Shown: positions 1-7,111 of the stretch, piece by piece
How positions within the stretch are numbered: position 1 is the stretch's first letter
Layout: the number at the start of each line of letters is the position of its first letter
The notes under the pieces: model-generated
The model's database searches: none
Told to the model about the DNA's origin: nothing
What the model saw: the letters and a program-made list of their open reading frames with translations, nothing else
NCBI RefSeq assembly: GCF_016583745.1
Contig: NZ_NRRQ01000008.1
Span: 1-64,000 of the forward strand
Length of the DNA stretch: 64,000 nt
Source of the DNA: Chromatium okenii
GTDB taxonomy: Bacteria > Pseudomonadota > Gammaproteobacteria > Chromatiales > Chromatiaceae
Reading direction: 5' to 3'
Program-made: the position numbers and the translations under genes

Positions 1-1
1 C

Positions 2-73
2 AGCAATCCCGCCGGTGAATTGACGCTGCAACTCGATATTTTCGGCTTGGCGCTGACCGGAGTGCGGAAATGA
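2..73 (+). CDS. C-terminal fragment, probable type II secretion protein M-like
   Basis: An open frame enters from the left edge and ends at TGA 71-73. Only 23 residues are visible, ending in alternating hydrophobic residues (LTLQLDIFGLALTG), which would suit the last strand of a GspM-type periplasmic domain. The stop overlaps the next start as ATGA, which indicates translational coupling. The assignment rests mainly on position just before a C/N-like gene and gspD, so it is an inference; the fragment alone identifies nothing. Confidence 0.4.
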   Translation, partial: SNPAGELTLQLDIFGLALTGVRK

Positions 74-693
74 TCCGACTGGCGCTGCTGGTGGTGAGCG
101 CAGCATTGATCGCGCTCTTGGGCTGGCAGTGGCGCGAGTGGCCGCCACCAGCGCCAGCCCCGCTCGCGCCAGCAGTCCCGGCACCAGCGCCAGCCGCTGC
201 ACCAGAGCCGATTGCACCCGCAGAACCGCTTGATTCTGAGCATTACGCCAGCGTGGTGGAGCGTCCGCTGTTTCGCCCCGACCGCAAGCCGGAGCCGCCG
301 CCAGAAGCTGCGCCCAATGCGCCCGCTGAAACGGTGACGACTGCCGAATTGGAGGCGTTGGATTTGACCGCTGTGGTGTTGACGCCGACGCTGCTGTCGG
401 CCTGGGTGCATGATCCCAGTCAACCGAAACCGCTGCGCTTGCGCCTCGGCGATGATTTGAAAGGCTGGACGGTGGAGCAGATTCTTGAGGATGGGGTGGC
501 GCTGGCGCGAGACGGCGAGGTTTATACCTTGGTGCTGCGCGATTACAGCAAACTGCCTGCGTCGCCACCGCCCGCTGCCCCGCCAGTTCCACCCACGCCG
601 CAACAGGTGCCGCAGCGTCCAGCGCGTGCGCCTGCTGGAATGCCACCACCCCGCGCTGATCGCCGTGCGCCAACCCCGCCGTCGGAGCGTTAA
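70..693 (+). CDS. Type II secretion C/N-like protein with HR domain
   Basis: A 207-residue inner-membrane protein. Residues 3-20 form one N-terminal membrane segment. A Pro/Ala-rich linker covers about 26-55. A small domain at about 60-160 contains ERPLFRPDRKP and a strand-rich run with LRLGDDLKGW and VYTLVLRD, typical of the homology region of GspC and PilP-type proteins that contacts the N0 domain of the secretin. The tail from 165 is proline-rich and low-complexity. It overlaps the preceding gene by four bases and lies just before gspD, as expected for a pair bridging inner-membrane platform and outer-membrane channel. There is no PDZ domain, so it resembles the short GspN/XpsN-like variants more than full-length GspC. 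The family is fairly sure; the exact letter name is not. Confidence 0.75.
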   Translation: MIRLALLVVSAALIALLGWQWREWPPPAPAPLAPAVPAPAPAAAPEPIAPAEPLDSEHYASVVERPLFRPDRKPEPPPEAAPNAPAETVTTAELEALDLTAVVLTPTLLSAWVHDPSQPKPLRLRLGDDLKGWTVEQILEDGVALARDGEVYTLVLRDYSKLPASPPPAAPPVPPTPQQVPQRPARAPAGMPPPRADRRAPTPPSER

Positions 694-730
694 TCGCGCT
701 CACGTCTAAATGTTGTTGAGGATCAATGTG

Positions 731-2911
731 ATGTCCGTTTTGTTTGCTGCCAACTGCCGCTGGCAACGATATTTCCTGCTCACGGCTGCGGCGCTGGCGC
801 TGACCGCTTGTGAGCGCGGTCAGTGGGATCCGACGCTCAAAATTGGCGAGCCAAAAGGTCATCTCATTGATGCGAAATCCGCGCAGAAATCCGCTGCGTT
901 TCAAGATCGCGGTGGGGTGAATGCGGAGACGATTCCGTTGGGACGCGATGAGACCACGCCCAAAACGGCGGTGGTGCAGGCGGGTAACGGGGTGTTTATG
1001 CGCAAGGTGACGCCGCCGCGTGTCGATACGACGCCCGGCGATGTGACGCTGAATTTTGATGGCACCGATCTGCGCGAGGTGGTGAAGGTCGTGCTCGGCG
1101 ATCTGTTGAAGGTCAATTACACGCTGCATCCGAGTGTGCAGGGTCAGGTCTCGCTGCAAACCGGTCGCCCGCTGCGCCGTGAGCATTTGTTGGCGACGCT
1201 GGAGACGTTGCTGCGGATGAATAATGCGGCACTGCTGGCGCGGGGCGGTGAGACCTACGAGGTGGTGCCGCTGACCAATGCGATGTCGGGCAAGGTGCAG
1301 ACGCAGTTGGGGGAATCGAATCGGGCGCTGCCGTCGGGCTACAGCATTCAGGTGGTGCCGCTGCGCTACATCGGCGCGGAGGAGATGAGCGGGATTTTGC
1401 AGCCGCTGGCACCAGAAGGCAGCGTGATTCGTACCGATACGCTGCGCAATTTGCTCTTGATCGCTGGCACCAGCACGGAGATGGGCAATTTGCTGGAGAC
1501 GATTCGGGTATTTGATGTGGATTGGATGTCGGGGTTGGCGGTCGGTTTGTTTGTGCTTGAGTACGCCAAAGCCAATGACGTGGTGACGCAGTTGCAGGGC
1601 TTGCTGACCGATGAGGGCGGTACGAATCCGCTGAAAGGGTTGTTTCGGTTTGTGCCGGTGGAGACGGCCAACGCGCTGCTGGTGGTGTCGCCGCAGGAGC
1701 AATACATCCGCCAGATGCAACGCTGGATTGAGCGGCTCGATTTGGCGGAGGCCAGCGGCGATGCGTCAGAACGGCTGTTTGTGTATCGCGTGAAACACGG
1801 TGACGCGGAGGCGTTGGCGGGGGTGTTGTCGGAATTGTTTGGCAATGCCGATGACCGCGACCGCAATCAAACCGCTGGCAGCGTTGCGCCGGGTTTGGAA
1901 CGCGCCAGCATTAAATCGAAAAAGAAAACCGATGGCAGCACGGCTGAGACTGCGTCCAATCAAACCACGCCGCGCACGGCGTCATCACGCGACATCGAAA
2001 TGTCGTCTAGCGTCAGCATCGTCGCCGATGTGGTGAACAATTCGCTGCTGGTGCGCTCCAATCCGCGTGATTTCAAAAAGATTCTTGATGCGCTCAAACA
2101 AGTGGACATCGTGCCGCTGCAAGTGTTGGTGGAGGCGACGATTGTGGAGATCACGCTGGGCGGCAATCTGCAATATGGCGTGCAGTGGGAGCTGTTTGGC
2201 AGCAAGTCAAAAGGGCAGAGTCACGTTTCGCTCGACGGCAGTTTGGATGATGCCAAGGTGTCGGGGATTGGCACGACATTTCCGGGCTTCAATTGGGCGG
2301 TGATGTCGAATCCGGCGTCGATCCGGGCGACGCTCAGTGCGCTGGCGGGCGAAAATCGCGTCAATGTGCTGTCGTCGCCGTCAATTATGGTGATGGATAA
2401 TCAAACGGCGAGTATTCAAGTCGGACAAGAAGTGCCGGTGGCGACGACGACGCAGCAAAGTACGGTGACGGATACGGATCGCTTGCTCAGTAGCATTGAA
2501 TATAAAAAGACCGGCGTGATGCTGAAAGTGAAGCCGCGAGTGACGCCGGGCGGTTTGGTGCAAATGGAGATTGAGCAGGAAGTGAGCACGGTGGCAAAAA
2601 CCGAAAGTTCGGCGATCAATTCGCCGACGTTTCAAACCCGCAATATCACCAGCTCGGTGGCGGTGCGGTCGAATCAGGCGGTGGTGCTCGGCGGGCTAAT
2701 TCAGGATCAACGCACCGATGGTCAACAAGGTATTCCGGGGCTGTATCGGTTGCCGGTAATTGGCGGACTATTTGGGGAACGCACCAAAGGCGCAAATCGC
2801 ACGGAATTGGTGGTGGTTTTGACGCCCAAGGTCATGTCGAGCGATCAAGATATTGAAGCAGTCACTGCGGATTTTCGCAGTAAGGTGCGCGGATTGAAAG
2901 CGAAGTTTTAA
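731..2911 (+). CDS. gspD: Type II secretion system secretin GspD
   Basis: Outer-membrane secretin that forms the exit channel of the type II secretion system. The ATG at 731 is preferred over the ATG at 710 because GAGGA (718-722) lies eight bases before it; the protein is then 726 residues. It starts with a hydrophobic signal and a lipobox LTAC with Cys27, so it is probably a lipoprotein that could self-target without a pilotin. An N0 domain (VTLNFDGTDLREVVKVVL) follows, then repeated N1-N3 modules joined by a Ser/Thr/Lys-rich linker, then the secretin core with GQEVPV and the terminal run PGLYRLPVIGGLFG. It follows the C/N-like gene with a short gap and is the last secretion gene seen. The 35-base repeat begins on the last base of its stop codon. 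Confidence 0.95.
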   Translation: MSVLFAANCRWQRYFLLTAAALALTACERGQWDPTLKIGEPKGHLIDAKSAQKSAAFQDRGGVNAETIPLGRDETTPKTAVVQAGNGVFMRKVTPPRVDTTPGDVTLNFDGTDLREVVKVVLGDLLKVNYTLHPSVQGQVSLQTGRPLRREHLLATLETLLRMNNAALLARGGETYEVVPLTNAMSGKVQTQLGESNRALPSGYSIQVVPLRYIGAEEMSGILQPLAPEGSVIRTDTLRNLLLIAGTSTEMGNLLETIRVFDVDWMSGLAVGLFVLEYAKANDVVTQLQGLLTDEGGTNPLKGLFRFVPVETANALLVVSPQEQYIRQMQRWIERLDLAEASGDASERLFVYRVKHGDAEALAGVLSELFGNADDRDRNQTAGSVAPGLERASIKSKKKTDGSTAETASNQTTPRTASSRDIEMSSSVSIVADVVNNSLLVRSNPRDFKKILDALKQVDIVPLQVLVEATIVEITLGGNLQYGVQWELFGSKSKGQSHVSLDGSLDDAKVSGIGTTFPGFNWAVMSNPASIRATLSALAGENRVNVLSSPSIMVMDNQTASIQVGQEVPVATTTQQSTVTDTDRLLSSIEYKKTGVMLKVKPRVTPGGLVQMEIEQEVSTVAKTESSAINSPTFQTRNITSSVAVRSNQAVVLGGLIQDQRTDGQQGIPGLYRLPVIGGLFGERTKGANRTELVVVLTPKVMSSDQDIEAVTADFRSKVRGLKAKF

Positions 2912-2945
2912 GCGGAGTTATTGATAAATTTTTTCCGCGCAAAGA
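2911..2945. repeat. Direct repeat copy A, left edge of AT-rich island
   Basis: 35 bases that match 4809-4843 at 33 positions; the mismatches are at 2918 and 2933. It begins on the last base of the gspD stop codon and ends five bases before the island promoter. Its ends are imperfectly self-complementary (GCGGA and TCCGC, about 17 bases apart). The flanks of the two copies do not match, so the similarity stops sharply at both ends. Confidence 0.85.
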
Positions 2946-2949
2946 CTTG

Positions 2950-2978
2950 TTGACATCAAATAGATGTTGAGTTTTAAT
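2950..2978 (+). promoter_or_regulatory. Sigma-70-type promoter of the island
   Basis: TTGACA (2950-2955) matches the -35 consensus exactly. A 17-base spacer leads to TTTAAT (2973-2978), five of six matches to the -10 consensus. Transcription would begin near 2985, giving a leader of about 100 bases before the gene at 3089. Confidence 0.7.
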
Positions 2979-3005
2979 TTGATCTCAAGAGAATGGTTTA
3001 CAGCA

Positions 3006-3028
3006 ATCACTGGCAAATTAACAGTGAT
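3006..3028. promoter_or_regulatory. Inverted repeat in the leader, possible operator or hairpin
   Basis: ATCACTG (3006-3012) and CAGTGAT (3022-3028) are perfect complements separated by nine bases. They lie about 20-45 bases downstream of the predicted start of transcription. This could be an operator for autoregulation or an RNA stem-loop; the sequence cannot decide. Confidence 0.45.
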
Positions 3029-3088
3029 ACGGAAACTGTTGTATTTGATGGTTGATTTAACATACATGACACAACTGGAGAATCAGAA

Positions 3089-4291
3089 ATGAGTAACGAT
3101 ACGAGTGAAGCAAAAGTAGTTTTCAGTGAAGCAGAAATAGTGTTCATTAAAGAAATGAGATGCAGTGTTACTATTAAAAATCAATGGCGTGTGCCTAGCG
3201 TTTTACTATGGGACGACGCAGATGAGGACGGAGATGACGTCGAGCTTGAACTTGGAGATGGATTCGAGGAATCTTATTTATCGGAAATGATATTGAATAG
3301 CCCTGTTGCTGTTCTGGTTAGAAGTTACACATACAATGACTTTGGTTCTTACTACACCATGACTGATGGTGTAGAAGAACGAGATATATTATGGAAGTTG
3401 CTAAAATTTAATGAGGTTGATTTACCACCCTGCGGTTCAAGTGACCTTGATAGGATGGATTTTGATGTATGGTCGGGATATGCCAATAAATTTACATTTA
3501 ACGCTCTGAAGTCTAAGGGAAGTCCAGCTGATTCATCAAGATCGCCTGACCATATAATTGCAATAACGGAAGAGAATGTTGCTTTAATCAATTCCATATT
3601 TAAAACTCAGGTACAACCGATACATGACTCTATTTGTTTAAATTGTTCACACTCTTTGTCAGAGTTTGAGTTGGATTATTTGTTGTTGATGAATGAGAGA
3701 GATGATGATGATTCTTTGTATTACTATGGAGACGAATGTCCTGAAGAAGCAAAAGAACTGACCATGAAAGAAATGATTGAGTTACTTCAGGTTCCGTCTG
3801 TTCCATCTAGTTTCGGTGTATTCGTATTCGGAAACACTTGTGACAAATTCGATGATGATGTGTTCGAAGAATTATTAGATGAATATTCTGAGAAAATAGT
3901 ATCTGAGGATAAGGATGAACAATACAAACAATATGCACGATTGCACGATTTACGTGCATTAACAAGCCTTAAAAAGGTACTTGAGGACAATCGTGAAGCA
4001 TTAGGAATCGTTTCTGAGTTAGAAGATGTCGGAAACAAACTTGTTGACGAGTACTACATTGGATTTGTTTTCAACTCCACAGGCTCGCTAGAAAACTTAG
4101 ATGATATTTTTTTGAAAATATCATTTAACTTTTCCAGACTTTACGTCTATGACTTTACACACAAAATAAGGCAAGGCTATAGCGAAGGTGAATATGATAC
4201 TGGCTCGCTTTCATATAGAAGAAATGACTATGACTATTATTCTGCCTACGAGGGAGATGTTGCTCAGTTATTCGACGTTCTAAAAAATTAG
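3089..4291 (+). CDS. Unknown acidic protein of the island
   Basis: Not recognised. The 400-residue product is strikingly acidic, with clusters such as DDADEDGDD near residues 42-50 and a DERDDDD-like stretch near 210. It has no signal peptide or clear membrane segment, so it is probably cytoplasmic. A CLNC pair sits near residue 183. The composition is rich in Ser, Tyr, Phe and Asp/Glu. The ATG is preceded by GGAG at 3077-3080. Codon use and base composition are visibly more AT-rich than gspD or cydC, which suggests recent transfer. It shares the island promoter with the kinase-like gene 49 bases downstream and is likely cotranscribed. Strong acidity can mean DNA mimicry or a halophile-like surface, but neither is supported by a motif. 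Confidence 0.8.
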   Translation: MSNDTSEAKVVFSEAEIVFIKEMRCSVTIKNQWRVPSVLLWDDADEDGDDVELELGDGFEESYLSEMILNSPVAVLVRSYTYNDFGSYYTMTDGVEERDILWKLLKFNEVDLPPCGSSDLDRMDFDVWSGYANKFTFNALKSKGSPADSSRSPDHIIAITEENVALINSIFKTQVQPIHDSICLNCSHSLSEFELDYLLLMNERDDDDSLYYYGDECPEEAKELTMKEMIELLQVPSVPSSFGVFVFGNTCDKFDDDVFEELLDEYSEKIVSEDKDEQYKQYARLHDLRALTSLKKVLEDNREALGIVSELEDVGNKLVDEYYIGFVFNSTGSLENLDDIFLKISFNFSRLYVYDFTHKIRQGYSEGEYDTGSLSYRRNDYDYYSAYEGDVAQLFDVLKN

Positions 4292-4340
4292 GCATTGAGA
4301 TTGAGTAAAAAGGTTGCTGATCGCCGGATAGAATACTTTG

Positions 4341-4952
4341 ATGCAGCGGAATTATTTTCAGAAGGTTTATGCGGTAGATGATTTGCTTGATGCAGATTGG
4401 AAAGATCGACTAACAAAAATTGAGATTCTTTCAAGGCATCATCACTTCATCCCCACAATAACCTTCTCTTTGTCCGATGCTGAACACAAATTAACCTATC
4501 AACAAGTGAGACTTTCACGAAAGTCTTGGACAACAGAAGCGTTACCCTATCTGTTAACGTGTTTGGCGAGCGATCTTGATGAACTTTCTGTCACCGGGTT
4601 TATACACGGTGACATTAACTTCAAAAATGTACTTTTTGATGGAAGTTCATTTAGACTAATTGATTTAGAACCTTCATTGCGACAACGGAAGTTAGGAAGG
4701 GAAACGCTGATGTACACCCCGCCCTATATTTCACTTAACGATTATCAGCGTCAAAAATTGAGTCAGTTGACTGATAAGATTGGGTTTTATTTTTTATGCG
4801 TTAGATTGAGCGGAGGTATTGATAAATTTTCTCCGCGCAAAGAAATGAAACAGATACACGCTGGTCACAGCGTTTTTAGTGCGTATGCAAAAATAGCAGA
4901 ATGCGCACTAAACGAATTAACCTATAAAGACATTCTGACACTAAAACGTTGA
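4341..4952 (+). CDS. Minimal protein-kinase-like protein
   Basis: A 203-residue protein from ATG 4341 (a TTG at 4338 is in frame). The centre holds a kinase-type catalytic loop, GFIHGDINFKN, with the Asp-x4-Asn spacing of HRDxxxxN, then LIDLEP in the place of DFG. Next comes TPPYISLND, which resembles the end of an activation segment, and then a helix like kinase helix F (TDKIGFYFLCVRLSGG). The first 80 residues are too short for a normal N-lobe, and no glycine-rich loop or clear VAIK lysine is seen. It could be a minimal kinase, an aminoglycoside- or lipopolysaccharide-kinase-like enzyme, or a pseudokinase. Its 3' part carries copy B of the 35-base repeat. It is AT-rich like its neighbour. 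Confidence 0.7.
   Translation: MQRNYFQKVYAVDDLLDADWKDRLTKIEILSRHHHFIPTITFSLSDAEHKLTYQQVRLSRKSWTTEALPYLLTCLASDLDELSVTGFIHGDINFKNVLFDGSSFRLIDLEPSLRQRKLGRETLMYTPPYISLNDYQRQKLSQLTDKIGFYFLCVRLSGGIDKFSPRKEMKQIHAGHSVFSAYAKIAECALNELTYKDILTLKR
4809..4843. repeat. Direct repeat copy B, inside the kinase-like gene
   Basis: Matches copy A (2911-2945) at 33 of 35 positions, in the same orientation and 1898 bases downstream. Here it is coding (LSGGIDKFSPRKE). The arms GCGGAG and CTCCGC are fully complementary with 15 bases between them. Recombination between the copies would remove the acidic gene and most of the kinase-like gene. Confidence 0.85.
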
Positions 4953-4996
4953 TTTGACAGTGCGCCAGTAAACAACGTTCATCCTAAACCCTGCAT

Positions 4997-5017
4997 CACA
5001 ACTGAAGTTGTGTTTTT
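4997..5017 (+). terminator. Intrinsic terminator of the island
   Basis: CACAAC (4997-5002), a TGAA loop and GTTGTG (5007-5012) form a six-pair stem followed by five T. It lies 45 bases after the kinase-like gene and just before the convergent cydC stop, so it closes the island transcription unit. Confidence 0.65.
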
Positions 5018-5021
5018 CACC

Positions 5022-6767
5022 TTAAATCTTCAATTGGACTGGCTGATCTGTCGTTTGCCGCAGCAAAATTGCTTGCGTCGCGGCTGCCACCACCGCAACG
5101 TCGCCGCGAGCTAATTCGCGCCCGTCGTCGAGCACTAACACTTGATCCACCCAATCTAGTCCTGCCGGTCGATGCGTAATCAACAGCACCGTCCGCCCCC
5201 GCATCAGGTGATCTAACGCAACCATCAATTCCCGCTCGGTGGTCGCATCTAAACCTTCCGTCGGCTCATCCAGCAGCACAATCGGCGCATCTTTTAACAA
5301 AGCACGCGCCACTGCGATCCGGCGTCCTTGCCCACCCGATAACCGCACTCCAGTCTCACCGACCCAGGTGTCATAACCGTCAGGCAAGGCCGCGATGAAA
5401 TCGTGAATCTGGGCGACGCGGCAGGCAGCTTCGAGCGCGGCGGGCATCGCGGCTGGTTGCGCCAGCAAAAGGTTGTCGCGGATGGTGGCGTCAAATAAAT
5501 GGGTGTGTTGACTGACCACTGCGAGGTATTGCCGCAGGTCATCGCCATGAAAGTCCAGAACATCGTGCCCACCAAGGCGCACGGTGCCACTGTCGGCCGC
5601 CCAAAAGCGCAGCAGCAAATTGAATAACGTACTTTTGCCCGCTCCGGTCGCGCCGATCACCGCAGCGCGGCTGCCGTGCGGGATGTGCAGGCTGAGGTCG
5701 CTCACCGCAGCGCGGTTGGCGTGGGGATAACGGAAGGTGACGTGCTCAAAGCTGAGATCAAAGCGTTGCGGTTGCGGCGAGGGCTGCGACGGCGCGGCAA
5801 CGGCTGGCGCGGTGTCGATGATTTCAAACAGACGGCGAGCCGCAGCGACGCTGCGTCCGAGCAGTTGCAACGCTTGCGGCAGCGGGATGATGGCTTCAAA
5901 ACTGGCTAAGGTGAACACGGCCAATAAGGCGAGTTGCGGCGGAGCCAGTGCGCCGCTGCGCACGAGCGGGATTGCGATCCACAGCACTGCGCAGAGGCTG
6001 AGACCGGCGCTGAGACTGACTGCCGCTTGCGTGATCCCGCGATCGCTGCTGAACCGCGCTTGGGCGTTGATCAGATGCCGACTCAACGCATCAAGCTGGT
6101 TGGCGTGGCGGGCGCTGGCACCATACACGCTCAATTCTGCCATCCCTTGCACGCCGTCAAGCACGGTGCGGCGCAGGGCGCTTTCTTCGTCGATGAGACG
6201 TTGTCCGAGTGCTTGTCCCCGCGCTTGCGCCCACCACGGCACCGCGACGCCTGCCAGCAGGTAACAAGTCAGGGCGCTGAGTGCCAGCAGCGGGTCAACG
6301 CTGAACAAGAGTCCCGTGAATAACAGAATGCTGATGGCGGCTACCAGCACCGGTACGACGATGCGGACGTAAACGGTATCGAGGGCGTCAATGTCGGCGC
6401 GGATGCGGCTGTGTAAATCGCCGCTGTGATAGTTCTGCAAACAGGCTGGCGCGAGCGGTTCTAAATGACGATAAAACCATACCCGCAGGCTGGCGAGCAG
6501 CCGCAAAGTGGCTTCATGCGTAATCAGGCGCTCGGCGTAACGTCCGCCGGTGCGCAACAGGGCGCTGCCCCGGATCAGCGCGGCGGGGACGAAATAATTC
6601 ATCGCTACTCCCGCTGCTCCGGCGGTGGCCATCGCTGCGAGAAACCAGCTCGCTGCCGCCATTAACATCACGTTTGACAGCAGAGTGAGCGTCGCTGCCG
6701 CCGTGCCCAGCAGCATCCAGAGTCGATACGGACGAAATAGCACCCAGAGCCGTTTTAATTCAGTCAT
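5022..6767 (-). CDS. cydC: CydC, thiol/heme-type ABC exporter subunit
   Basis: CydC is one half of the heterodimeric CydDC ABC exporter, which moves glutathione and cysteine to the periplasm and is needed for cytochrome bd assembly. The 581-residue protein (ATG at 6767; a TTG at 6779 is also in frame) has six membrane segments over residues 15-300 and an ATPase domain with Walker A GATGAGKST, signature LSGGQ and Walker B VLLDEPTEGLD. The transmembrane part carries the CydC-typical VPAALIRGSALLRTGGRYAERL. No cydD and no cytochrome bd gene lies beside it: upstream is tRNA-Glu and downstream the island. It therefore appears as a single gene instead of the usual cydDC pair, and its partner must be elsewhere if it works. 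Confidence 0.9.
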   Translation of the reverse strand: MTELKRLWVLFRPYRLWMLLGTAAATLTLLSNVMLMAAASWFLAAMATAGAAGVAMNYFVPAALIRGSALLRTGGRYAERLITHEATLRLLASLRVWFYRHLEPLAPACLQNYHSGDLHSRIRADIDALDTVYVRIVVPVLVAAISILLFTGLLFSVDPLLALSALTCYLLAGVAVPWWAQARGQALGQRLIDEESALRRTVLDGVQGMAELSVYGASARHANQLDALSRHLINAQARFSSDRGITQAAVSLSAGLSLCAVLWIAIPLVRSGALAPPQLALLAVFTLASFEAIIPLPQALQLLGRSVAAARRLFEIIDTAPAVAAPSQPSPQPQRFDLSFEHVTFRYPHANRAAVSDLSLHIPHGSRAAVIGATGAGKSTLFNLLLRFWAADSGTVRLGGHDVLDFHGDDLRQYLAVVSQHTHLFDATIRDNLLLAQPAAMPAALEAACRVAQIHDFIAALPDGYDTWVGETGVRLSGGQGRRIAVARALLKDAPIVLLDEPTEGLDATTERELMVALDHLMRGRTVLLITHRPAGLDWVDQVLVLDDGRELARGDVAVVAAATQAILLRQTTDQPVQLKI

Positions 6768-6827
6768 TTTAGGTTCCAATCCGCAAAAAACTGCGTTGAT
6801 GAGCGCGGTGACAATTTTAACATGGCA

Positions 6828-6859
6828 ATAAAAAAGGCTTGCACACGGTGCAAGCCTTT
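6828..6859 (-). terminator. Intrinsic terminator after tRNA-Glu
   Basis: The arms AAAGGCTTGCAC (6833-6844) and GTGCAAGCCTTT (6848-6859) pair perfectly around ACG. Read leftward the stem is followed by a T run (6835-6830). It lies ten bases after the tRNA 3' end and upstream of cydC, so cydC probably needs its own promoter or read-through. Confidence 0.85.
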
Positions 6860-6868
6860 AGCGTAATT

Positions 6869-6943
6869 TGGCGCTCCCTAGGGGATTCGAACCCCTGTTG
6901 CCGACGTGAGAGGCCAGTGTCCTAACCACTAGACGAAGGGAGC
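6869..6943 (-). tRNA. tRNA-Glu (anticodon CTC)
   Basis: The leftward strand starts GCTCCCTTCGTCTAG and ends AGGGAGCGCCA. The seven-pair acceptor stem is perfect, the T arm is GGGG TTCGAAT CCCC and the 3' CCA is encoded. The anticodon loop CTCTCAC gives CTC, which reads GAG. The anticodon stem contains two G-U pairs. Bacteria usually rely on TTC for glutamate, so this is probably the secondary isoacceptor. Confidence 0.95.
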
Positions 6944-6964
6944 GTTAAGGTAGTGAAGGATGCG

Positions 6965-6994
6965 ATAATATACGCACATGACGCCGCTTCACAA
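6965..6994 (-). promoter_or_regulatory. Promoter of tRNA-Glu
   Basis: On the leftward strand TTGTGA (6994-6989) and TATTAT (6970-6965) are separated by 18 bases, with the -10 element 21 bases before the tRNA. The -35 element sits inside a perfect palindrome, CGCCGCTT-CAC-AAGCGGCG (6982-7000). Confidence 0.6.
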
Positions 6995-7111
6995 GCGGCG
7001 ACGCGCTGAAACCACCCATTCACGGCGGCATTCACGTTGACATTGGCATCTTCCAATGTGACTCCACAGCGTTGCCGCACTGCTTCAAGGAACCCGCTCG
7101 ACACAAACCTC

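Noticed and set aside
2911-2945. Repeat copy A as the gspD terminator
   Set aside because: The self-complementary arms are only five pairs with a long loop and no T run follows.
6869-6943. tRNA-Glu as the attachment site of the island at 2911-5017
   Set aside because: The island ends before cydC, no tRNA 3'-end fragment is repeated at its borders and no integrase is present.
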